Origin: Nemertoderma westbladi
Lineage: Eukaryota; Xenacoelomorpha; Nemertodermatida; Nemertodermatidae
Reading direction: 5' to 3'
NCBI GenBank assembly: GCA_032718475.1
Contig: JAUCBJ010006886.1
Location: 1-32,598, forward strand
DNA length: 32,598 nucleotides
The notes beneath the pieces were generated by a model. It made no database searches. It saw only the letters and a program-made list of their open reading frames with translations, and was not told the DNA's origin. Positions 20,816 through 28,874 of the stretch are shown one piece after another; the stretch's first letter is position 1, and each line of letters opens with the position of its first letter. Made by a program: the position numbers and the translations under genes.

Positions 20816-21432
20816 CATACAACAACATGATATCATCCACAAGCAGTTCATTACTCTCACTAATATATCACGATAAGTTTCGTATGGTAATATTTATAAA
20901 GAGTCAATTTGCATTTCACAATCAATCCCTTATTGCTAAAATATATAATCAAACTACACTAGGCTTGGCATTACAAGTTCACCATCGTTTTGGTTCTAGA
21001 GAACTGATTGACCTGTTGCACTCGAGTGGGTACATGGCAAGCTACTATGACTAAGTATTACGTTTCCGCAAATCTGCGACCGTGTTTGGCAGCAAAGGAG
21101 ATTACAATTGCAACAATAGATTCGTGGGCACAAAGATGATAAATTCTTGGTGCGATAATTTCGATCTCCAAGTTTATACTCCTAATGGATGCAGAGAGTT
21201 ACATACGATGGTTATTGAATTAGCCCAAATTAGTAAGGAAAATAATTTCATACCAGAAATTATTATACCTCGATTTTCAAAAACTGAATTAAATGCTTTC
21301 AAACTTAACACTCCAGAGGTTCTTCTTTTTCAAGGAAAGATTAAGTCACTTCCGCCGAACTTGAATATGAATGTTGGAGTATCATACGACATCCTTAGAA
21401 ATACTTACACTTCAGCTAGAAATGCACAATAA

Positions 21433-22139
21433 TTTCACATATAGAAGCAGTGATAAACTTCATTAGGCAATTTTATAATCTGCAGTTTCAATAATTAAAT
21501 ATTACTATTGTCATTTATGTATTTATTATTATGTTATTATATAATTATAATAAATAAAGATAAAAAACATAATCAAACAGAAAATAACAAAATGACAAAA
21601 AAGCATTTACAACAGGTCAAAACTATGTTCACAAATCTCTCGTTGACGTATTATATTCATGTTTCTATATAAATTGCTAGACCACACCTCAGATATTAAA
21701 TATTCAAATGGGTTGACCAAATGGGTTGTTCATAATTGAAAAGTATATGCCATATTTTCTACAAACCAGTTATCATGGCCCGTTGCTATGGTGACAAGGA
21801 TTTCGTCATGCTGACCATACTCGATCTAGTTAGCTATACTCCTGTATTTGGAGTAGAGGAGGTCCAGTCATTCTTGCGATACTGTCCTCAGGCCCGTTGC
21901 TATGGTAATAAGGATTGTAATTTACAACTGTAAACTATGATGGACATGCAGAGATTCTGGCAGTGCAAACACATTTACCGACCACTATGACTATGTACGT
22001 AAAACTATCGCTGAAATAGAGTTTAAAATGCAATGTTAACTTTCAAATAGAAAGTTGCATAAAAAAAATTGCTCAAGGTCTCAGAAGTTTTTATGGCCTA
22101 TTTTGGGTTACTCCACACCCATACTATAATTTAAGCCAT
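21433..22139. repeat. 3' non-coding part of element X with a 114-bp-spaced X-box-like pair
   Basis: No gene. GCCCGTTGCTATGGTGACAA (21778) and GCCCGTTGCTATGGTAATAA (21892) are two copies of the same phrase 114 bp apart, both followed by GGATT. Each contains the RFX-type X-box core GTTGCTATGGTRAY. The frame at 21736-21933 only crosses these repeats. Confidence 0.55.
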
Positions 22140-22192
22140 AAAAATTGCGTCCGTACCCTACTTTATGGTTCGACCCCATTTCTCCTGGACTA

Positions 22193-22429
22193 TACTGTCT
22201 GGGATTGAGTGAGAGAGTAATAAATTTAGCTAGTACTATACTTCTGTGCAGTTTGAGCCATCCATTCAATAAATAGTAGTAGCTTACTAGGCCCTCATGA
22301 GTACCAGCAGCTGGTGTTTCTATCGTTGAGTTGATGGCAATTTTCGTGTTTTCATTTTCGCTCACTCAGGGTACTGCGGTACTGGTTTGAGGGGCAGGTT
22401 CGTTTAAAGCCAGCTTGCTGGCTTTCTAG
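22193..22429 (+). mobile_element. Helitron-like copy A, 3' part (right of element X)
   Basis: Begins TACTGTCTGGGATTGAGTGA, the continuation expected after GATTAC at 15922, and matches the 3' third of copy B (reverse strand) to the end: ACCAGCAGCTGGTGTTTC, GGGCAGGTTCGTTTA, the stem-loop AAAGCCAGCTTGCTGGCTTT, then CTAG at 22426-22429 and TT. Together with 15196-15922 it gives a full-length element of ~960 bp once the target duplication is discounted. The short minus-strand frame at 22108-22365 is a shadow of this repeat. Confidence 0.75.
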
Positions 22430-22465
22430 TTAGCTCTTATACAACTACAAGTATCGATTTATTTT

Positions 22466-22550
22466 TTACGGAGTCAATGATCTGCATTAGGTTAGGCCAC
22501 AGAACTGACGGATTCTTCGTGAATTTCGCAAACGTCGGGAATTTTTTGTA
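22466..22550 (+). repeat. Left member of a long-range inverted repeat
   Basis: CCACAGAACTGACGGATTCT then GAATTTCGCAAACGTCGGGA and a T-rich end match the reverse complement of ~25484-25605 (CACAGAAACTGACGGAGTCT, GAATTTCGCAAACGTCGCGA). The two may be the ends of a ~3.1-kb element (22.46-25.6 kb) or two inverted copies of one dispersed repeat. Confidence 0.55.
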
Positions 22551-24296
22551 ATATATACTATATGCTTCACAAACGTTGCTATTTAAAATCCGTAAGCAAA
22601 AGGGTCCCAAAGGAGTTTTATTTACCTTTAATATTGGTTTTTTGAGTGCCTTTTATATTAGTGAATGTTCTAGAACCTTAGTAGGTATTTTTATAGTAGC
22701 TAGTATATTTTAATACCTAGTATTATTTGAAAATAATTTTGGCCATTCTGCAACAGTTTAAACCTGAAATATTCATGTTTTTTCATTTTTTTATAATTTC
22801 AAAAAATAAAATACTAGCTAACTATCATAAAAACATATCTACTAATTCACTACTCGCTTATTCTATATAGGCCGGTTTGCACCAGTTGACTTAAGTTAAG
22901 TGTCTATTTTTTACTTAAGTTGCAACTTAGTTAAGTAGGCACTTAGACTTAAGTAAAATTGCGTTGCTCATTCTAAAGTTAAGTTTTCTTAACTAAGTAG
23001 GTACCGGTACTTAAGTAAAGAATTCAGAACGGTACTAATTCACCATGTCGACACCCCCATGCAATTGTTTTCCACTAGCTATAAAGTTTCTCTGATTTTT
23101 AAATATTTTGTTCTAGAACATAGACTACATTCATCCAACATAATATTTTATGGTAGCTACTATTTTTCAAAATACTAGCTATTTAAAATTTATTTTTTAT
23201 ATTTTATTTACGGTTCATTTTTTTGCTTATTCTAGAATATTTTGGCTTTCCAAGTAAAGTGTTGTATTCCAAATAAAATTACAAGACAATATAATTTAAA
23301 AAAATTTTACTAGCTAACAAAAACTAGCTAACTGAATTACTTAGATCAAACACAGTAGTGTTGCAACGCTGGAACGAGCCAGGCTAACAGTACAAGCAAT
23401 TGCTTAACGTTACATAGCAACATAACAACAATAACAACGATTACATACAAACGATGTACGATGTACGACGTCATTAATAATGACATTGTGTAGTACCAGA
23501 CCTAGAAGAGGACGGCTAGATCCTGATGGACTTGGACCAGAGCCTAAAGTCGAACAAATTAAATAACTTACTGACTTAAATACTTAAATACCAACTTAAA
23601 TACAAATAATTAAGTATCAATAAATAAAAGACCAGAGGTGTCACTTTTGACACCCGTTTGGGCCTCTAGGTGATGGTTTGACAACACTGATGACCCATTG
23701 TGTCAGGGCGCTAATCGGTCTGATTAATTAGAATAATCAATTAAACCCTAATTAGGAGTCATAAGACACCTATTAGGGATTAAATGTACTAATTAATCCC
23801 TACTACTGCGGAGAATCGCCAGTAGATAAGAGAACCGCTATCTTACCTATTTGAAGACAATTAAGGCAAAAGCAGAAGTTTCGACTCTTACTGGTATGCT
23901 GCCTCCCGCGGCTCTGGATGGCATGGTCGATGCCACAGCGGATATTTTGTTTCTGGAGACTATTTGTGAATCTGAAAACAGTGCTAAATATACAGTAGTA
24001 TAATATAATTGTTTAATATAATATACTGTGCAATTCATCATTCATTATGTAATTACATTAGTCTAGAGTACAGTACAATGGTTTGCTAGTTTGATATGTA
24101 ATTTGGAAACAATGAAATGTGCGTCACGATATGTTTGACCATTTTGTGAACCAGAATAAGCGTATATATTGCGTATACTATTCACTTCACTATCTACTAA
24201 TTCAGAACATTCACCAATATAAAAAAAAAACATTAAAAACACAAGAAAAGAAGGAGTTTTGAAAAAAAAATAGCTGGGTGTGTCGACAGGGCGAAG
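22551..24296. other. Repeat-rich intergenic DNA
   Basis: 22.62-22.84 and 23.1-23.34 kb carry TAGCTAGTA and GTTCTAGAAC motifs. 22.86-23.02 kb holds a cluster of ACTTAAGT/TTAACTTAAG palindromes starting GGCCGGTTTGCACCAG, which looks like a MITE end, though no matching right end is seen. 23.55-23.62 kb has TACTTAAATAC simple repeats. Around 23870-23945 a GC-richer block encodes nothing I recognise. No gene is supported. Confidence 0.4.
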
Positions 24297-25466
24297 TGCC
24301 TTGGCATTAGTATGGCCTGGGTACCCACTTTTTGACCTAAATTTTACATGCATGCCTAAATGGCTTTTGTCATGATTTTTTTTGTTCCAGAACCAATATT
24401 TGACCTTCTGACATTCTGATGGTAGCTAGTTTTTTTGATTTTTTTTTACTAGCTACTAGTAGTTTTCTAGCTAGTCAAAAAAAATTTGAAAAAAAAATCT
24501 TTTTATTAGTACTTATACTTACTTATATTACTGAGTCATTAACCGAGGCTAGTATTTTTATACATTACAATAATAATATTCTAGCTAGTGTTTTTTTTAT
24601 TTTGTTTTTTTTCTTTGGTTATTAACAATAGAAAATATTTATGCTCTAGAATAATAATAAATTTTATATAATATAATATTAATATATATGAAACAGCAAA
24701 AATTATAACAATTAATTTAAATACACATTCGTTTTATTAACTTAAACACATACAGTATATTAACTAAAGTACTGAGTTCAGCCATATTGCGCGGCGATTT
24801 CTTTGCCACGCAGCCCGGCTCCATCGCCGAAACGTAGACCCCGCCAAGATCGCCGTCCTCCGCGGAGACACAGGGAGCTAGACCGGAGAAGGGCGAATCG
24901 AAGGCGCCGTCTCACTCCACCCAGGACACTTGCGAGGCCCCTCTCGCGCATGCTGTCACGTTTAGCCACCAAGGCCTCGGCAATGTGACGTATCAAGATC
25001 TGGGCCTCTTGGCACCAGACACCATCGGTTGTTCTTTGGTTATTTGGTCAAAAAATAATTTGAAAATATTTTTTTTTAGTTGTTTTACTTACATTACTGA
25101 GTCATGTGGTAGCTAGTATTTTTATACATTACAATAATATTATACTAGCTAGTGTTTTTTTTATTTTGTTTTTCATAAAAACACACTAAAACTCACTAAA
25201 ACATATATTCGAGAATATCTTGATACTATGGAAATATCATTAATAAACTTTTTATATAGATTTTTTTTTTCGAAAATATATTTTTTTACTAGCTAGTAAA
25301 TAGTACTAGCTAGTAAAAAAAATTAAAAAAAAACTAGCTACCATCTGAATGTCAGTAGTTCGTTCAAATATTAGTTCTGGATGAAAAAACCTCATGATAA
25401 AAGCCATTTTCATAGTAAAAAAATTGGTCAAAAAGTGGGTACCCACGCCATACTAATGCCAGTTCC
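24297..25466. mobile_element. ~1.17-kb inverted-repeat element with GC-rich cargo
   Basis: The left arm (24297-24450) reads TGGCATTAGTATGGCCTGGG, TACCCACTTTTTGACC, then GTTCCAGAAC, TTCTGATGGTAGCTAG. The right arm (25330-25466) is its complement: TTGGTCAAAAAGTGGGTACC, CCATACTAATGCCAG, with CTAGCTACCATCTGAATGTC before it. Arms are ~150 bp and clearly related though diverged. Inside, 24530-24600 and 25085-25165 are direct copies (ATTACTGAGTCAT, ATTTTTATACATTACAATAA, TAGCTAGTGTTTTTTTTATT). Between them sits the GC-rich fragment. Short frames over the arms are not genes. Confidence 0.6.
24777..25030 (-). pseudogene. GC-rich coding fragment, C-terminal end of a retroelement-type protein
   Basis: A ~240-bp island of strikingly high GC within very AT-rich DNA. 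On the minus strand a frame from ~25030 reads TDGVWCQEAQILIRHIAEAL, then SVLGGVRRRLRFALLRSSSL, CLRGGRRSWRG, and ends QYG-stop at 24778. The run LRFALLRS-x(3)-CLRG resembles, from memory, the C-terminus of retroelement-linked hypothetical proteins of cnidarians and other marine invertebrates. No upstream domains are present. Its composition and sharp borders suggest capture of a foreign or host coding fragment by the surrounding inverted-repeat element. The other strand also has a 61-codon Arg-rich frame, which is probably the shadow. Confidence 0.4.
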
Positions 25467-25479
25467 TTTAGCTTATGGA

Positions 25480-25605
25480 GCGAACATTTTACAAAAAAAT
25501 TACCGACGTTTGCGACGTTTTCGAAATTCGCGAATTTCGCGACGTTTGCGAAATTCTCGAAGACTCCGTCAGTTTCTGTGCCCTACTTATGATCTGGGAG
25601 GGACA
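25480..25605 (-). repeat. Right member of the long-range inverted repeat, with CGACGTTTGCGA repeats
   Basis: Complement of 22466-22550 in part. Internally ACGTTTGCGACGTTTTCGAA and CGCGACGTTTGCGAAATTCT form a short tandem of a ~12-bp GACGTTTGCGAAATTC unit. Arg-rich peptides in plus frames here come from this repeat. Confidence 0.55.
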
Positions 25606-25679
25606 TGTTCGATATTCGAAAAAATTGGTTACGGGTTCAAGCTATTCAATAGTAATATGGCTCTGCTATATCGTGATAA

Positions 25680-26078
25680 AGGCCTGTTTACACGTGGCAA
25701 CTTTTAGAGCAACTTTCTCGGCAACTGCAGGAGCAAATTATTTTAGAGCAACTTAATTGAATTGCTGTTTACACGTGCCAACTTTAACAGCAACTTTACC
25801 AGCAACTTGGCCGGCAACTTTTATAACAACTTGGCTAGTTTGGCTGTAAAATAGTGGGTCATTTTATCTACTAGCTAGTTTTTGATAATTTAATTTGAAT
25901 ATCACGCTTTAATTCGCCAAAGCAAATTCCTTCAAGTTGATGTAAAAGTTGAGCAACTTTTAAGGCAACTTTTTTCAGTAACTAATGTGTTTACACGGAG
26001 CAACTTGATCGGCAACCTGGGTTGCTCTACAAGTTGCCGAGAAGGTTGCTCTAAAAGTTGCCACGTGTAAACAGGCCT
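25680..26078. mobile_element. 399-bp PIF/Harbinger-type MITE, TAA target duplication
   Basis: The left end is AGGCCTGTTTACACGTGGCA then ACTTTTAGAGCAAC; the right end is the exact complement order, the ~47-bp inverted repeat showing very few differences (for example a C for T in GCAACYTTCTCGG). TAA at 25677-25679 and TAA at 26079-26081 form a 3-bp duplication, the TWA target typical of PIF/Harbinger. The inside carries many GCAACTT units on the left and AAGTTGC on the right, so it folds throughout. No ORF. Confidence 0.85.
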
Positions 26079-26081
26079 TAA

Positions 26082-26616
26082 CGCCAAATGCAGGAAGCAG
26101 GAAGACTGTCAACAGTTGAAAAAAAAATTAATCGGCTTTACTATTCCCCACACATAAGTCCGTAAACATAGGCGTTAACCAGATAGTGGATCGGCGTTAA
26201 GCCTTCCAGCACGTTGCAGTTATGCGTTGTGTCCTACTGGTCGTGCAAGTTGCTGTCCAACTACTATGCTACCACTCCGCAATAGCGATTCACCCTAAAG
26301 CTCAAACCCCGACTTAACATAAATTTATTGACTACTTGGAGACTAACCTACTTGGATAATAATCTTCCGCAGATATGGGCGTGGTGGAGACGCCTTTATT
26401 TTAATTGATATTTATGAATCTAACTAAATTCATGGTGAGGGTAAATGGATACCCACCACCTCATGGTCACAAATCAAGCTATAAAAGGACATATCCATCC
26501 AATCCATTATGACATTGTAAAAACTGTGATAACCTAACCGTCTGACTGTGTTAGATTAAAATCCTTCGTCGTCTATTCGTGCTACTTGTATAGTTCGTGC
26601 CACATTGGCGCACATT
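26082..26616 (+). promoter_or_regulatory. Possible promoter or LTR-like segment (TATAAAAG)
   Basis: A good TATA box, CTATAAAAGG, lies at 26479-26488 in otherwise unremarkable DNA with no ORF nearby. About 120 bp later GTGCCACATTGGCGCAC (26598-26612) resembles an LTR end (..CA) followed by a TGGCGC primer-binding site as in some Gypsy elements. No polyprotein follows and no second LTR was found. A solo LTR is possible but weakly supported. Confidence 0.25.
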
Positions 26617-26942
26617 AAAAAAATACCATAATCAATCAGAAACAAAATTTTTGAGTGATAACATTATTTTGATTTGGTTGTGATTTCTCATTATCATATT
26701 TGCATTACTTTGTTTTTTTCGTGTTCTAGACGGCACATTCAAATTACTAGAAATCTTAAATTTTCTCGAATGTTATATTTGAGTTCTATAATCGCGATCA
26801 GCATCTAAAAAAACAATTTACTAGAAAGGCATTTCCTAAAGGAAATGCAGCCACGAAGCACGAAGAAGAAATTAAACAAACGGCCACAATTTGGTTCGTT
26901 GCTTAGCCTAGTTTAGTAGCATTTGCCAATAATTAACTTATA
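26617..26942. other. Intergenic, with a 20-bp hairpin
   Basis: No gene. GCATTTCCTAAAGGAAATGC (26829-26848) is a perfect 20-bp palindrome. It is followed by CACGAAGCACGAAG, a small direct repeat. Confidence 0.4.
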
Positions 26943-27427
26943 TTCCCATGGAAACTAGAGTTCTCTGGAACTGTTGGTTTAACATTTAAAAAAGATTCAG
27001 TCCAGATAGAGTGGTTCAGATAACACATATACCGAGATTCAGAAAATATTGTAGTTTATTTCCAAATTCCCGATTTTCTATAAAAATGCATCGGTTTGCA
27101 GTGGTTGTCATGGAAACTGAAAAATTGAACAATGTAATTCGGATGCAGAATAAGTGATATAGTAGGGGTAGGTGTTGGTCCCAAGTCATAATACTTTTAA
27201 CTTGTCCTTCAAATTATCATTTTATAAATTTTAACATTTGTTTATCTGGTTGCTATGGTAACTGGATTTTATAATTAACCTCAATCGGCTCTGCTATAGA
27301 CCTTATAGAGAAGTTGCGATACCCCAAGTTTATATATATATACAGTACTACAATTTTGCTACAAATAGAGCTATGAATATAGACTTGAATGATATGGACT
27401 TTAAAAAACTCCAGTTACCATGGTAAC
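26943..27427. repeat. Four X-box/RFX-like palindromes in a ~150-165-bp rhythm
   Basis: TTCCCATGGAAAC (26943), GTTGTCATGGAAAC (27104), GTTGCTATGGTAAC (27249) and GTTACCATGGTAAC (27414, a perfect palindrome). Spacings are about 161, 145 and 165 bp. The first and last share a longer context (CTAGAG-TTCTCTGGAACTG against CTAGATATTTCTGGAATG), which points to an old tandem repeat. GTTRCCATGGYAAC-type sites are the binding consensus of RFX transcription factors; function here is not shown. Confidence 0.55.
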
Positions 27428-28658
27428 TAGATATTTCTGGAATGTTTTGAGTTTGTTTTGAGAATGTCAGCCAACAAACAAAACGATACAGAAATATTGA
27501 TATAATGACAATGAATTCAGAAATAAAGACATGGAATAAATATAACTTTATTCTGCGATACCAGCAGGTTCACGGCTCAGAATTTTCCTTCAATTATAAA
27601 ATGTTGATATTGTTCAAATACACCCATTATATTTATTATTTAGCCCTATTTGGCCCTGGTAGGGGTAAATGATTTTAGAAATTGTTTGAAATTCATCAGT
27701 ATATTGGAAAGAGATTTCTTGACTTTTACTAAAATATAATGGTTTATCCAACACCGCATACAGCAAACAAATATCTATGTTAGTTTTCGTGATGTGGTCG
27801 TATTCTGGCACCCATCGCCAATATTTTTCGTACCGATATTTCCAAAGGATTTTTTGGCCCAATTTGAGGTATATAGAGGTTTTTGGATGCTGATCACGAT
27901 TATGGAAATCATATATATAACATTCTAAAAAATTCTTGTAATTTCGTATTGCATATCACGAATATCACACTCAAATATCTCGTATCTCATTGATTATGTC
28001 ATTTTAGTTTTTAAATATGTGTCAAAGTAACACACAACAAATACAAAAAATCATCTTAAAATATACTTAACTGATGATGAAGACAAAGATATTGCTCTCA
28101 AAAATATCGTTTTTGATTGATAGAGGTTTGGCACAAAAATACAAGTAGCAAGCAAGCAAGCAGTCGGCCGAAGCCGGAGGAGCCTTTTGATAGCTGCTAC
28201 TCGAGGTACTCGAGGTCGAGCGCTGAGTGGACCCTGATGGTGACAAGTTCTAGCGTGATCAGCGAGCGACTGGAAAACCCATATATACCTTCAGAATAAA
28301 ACCAGGATATTATATTGATAAGGATAGTTAATAATGAATAGCAGCTGGACTAGCAGTAAGTAGTAAGCTATTAAACTGAGCCTCCGTTCCCCTTAGCAGA
28401 CATCAACTTTACACACCAAGTCAACCATGAAATTAACTGTATCTTCCTTCTGTTGGCCTATCTGAACTTCGATAAAGTGATTGAGGGCAGAATGTCATTA
28501 ACAAAGTCAGAGCTCGTTCGAGTGAGTAATTAGATAATATATAATAGGATTGGATCCTTTATACAACTAAAACGAAACTTACAAACTTCGAGTGAGTGGA
28601 CAATAATGAAATCAGACCATAAAGCTTAAAACCCGGTGAGTGCGCCCGGGGGAACGCC
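27428..28658. other. Intergenic, no gene supported
   Basis: The minus-strand frame 27614-27862 (82 codons) and the plus frame 28117-28299 (60 codons) show no domain and no splice context I trust. A short AGCA/AGCAAGCAAGC microsatellite is at 28147-28163, and CTCGAGGTACTCGAGGTCGAG is a small repeat at ~28200. Confidence 0.35.
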
Positions 28659-28682
28659 CCCCCCCCCCCCCCCCCCCCCCCT
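28659..28682. repeat. Poly-C tract (~24 C) in CCCGGGGGAACG context
   Basis: A C run flanked by CCCGGGGG on the left, so the two can pair. It is similar in style to the G/C-tract ends of the piggyBac-like elements, but no TTAACCCT end is seen here. Confidence 0.8.
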
Positions 28683-28874
28683 TCCTCCCAAAAAAAGTAA
28701 ATAAACCGCTTAAACGGGCTGAATATTACCAACCATCTGTACATAATTTGATTTCATATTTTAAATATGATAAATTGTAACACTTTTTCCATATCCAAAT
28801 CTAGTTTGTTCCACATACATTTTAAAAGATAGTCAAAACATAGCCTTAAACAAATATAGGTACTGTATCTAATT

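Larger units (their letters stand above)
19009..21432 (+). pseudogene. Decayed ORF of element X: uncharacterised aquatic-invertebrate transposon protein
   Basis: The first frame (19009-19590) has no ATG near its start. It shows a zinc-binding pattern: CIICGEKC early, then C--Q, C-LR and finally AKYHNDCYKAF, a CxxC...HxxxC arrangement. Near 19510 the frame shifts, and the text continues as SQRTNLINKIQAHFGDKIL; near 19650 it shifts again (ASVICFKTRLQFPLKADQ). At 19773 Helitron-like copy B interrupts it. It resumes by ~20827: LGLALQVHHRFGSRELIDLL, then YMASYYD, a premature TAA (21052-21054), then VLRFRKSA, SWCDNFDLQVYTPNG and CRELHTMVIELAQ to a stop at 21430-21432. From memory, this domain order occurs in large uncharacterised proteins of cnidarians and molluscs, usually much longer, so the 3' part is missing. 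DNFD could be part of an RNase-H-like core; that is speculation. Confidence 0.65.
15923..22192 (+). mobile_element. Element X: ~6.27-kb TIR transposon inserted in Helitron-like copy A
   Basis: The left end is TAGTCCAGGAGA (15923-15934) and the right end is TCTCCTGGACTA (22181-22192), a perfect 12-bp inverted repeat. A second inverted block is TTAAAGTAGCGTACGGACGC (17541-17560) against the complement of the run around 22143-22165, with few mismatches. The flanks are TAC (15920-15922) and TAC (22193-22195), a 3-bp target duplication of the sequence that is single in copy B (GATTACTGTCTGG). Contents, in order: piggyBac-like insertion, LINE fragment, AT-rich DNA, decayed ORF carrying Helitron-like copy B, more non-coding DNA. 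I cannot assign a superfamily. Removing the nested insertions (1574+4, ~500 and 900 bp) leaves about 3.3 kb. Confidence 0.7.

Noticed and set aside
22861-23040. ACTTAAGT palindrome cluster as a complete MITE
   Set aside because: The left end GGCCGGTTTGCACCAG is suggestive, but I could not find its inverted partner or a target duplication.
23840-24041. Possible coding fragment (minus strand, GGSIPVRVE)
   Set aside because: Resembles the spurious peptides obtained when structural RNA or repeats are translated; no supporting frame continuity.
24063-24353. Minus-strand 96-codon frame
   Set aside because: It overlaps the left arm of the inverted-repeat element and has no domain.
25381-25756. Arg-rich plus-strand frames
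   Set aside because: They cross the repeat arm and the GACGTTTGCG tandem; the peptide simply reflects the repeat words and runs into the MITE.
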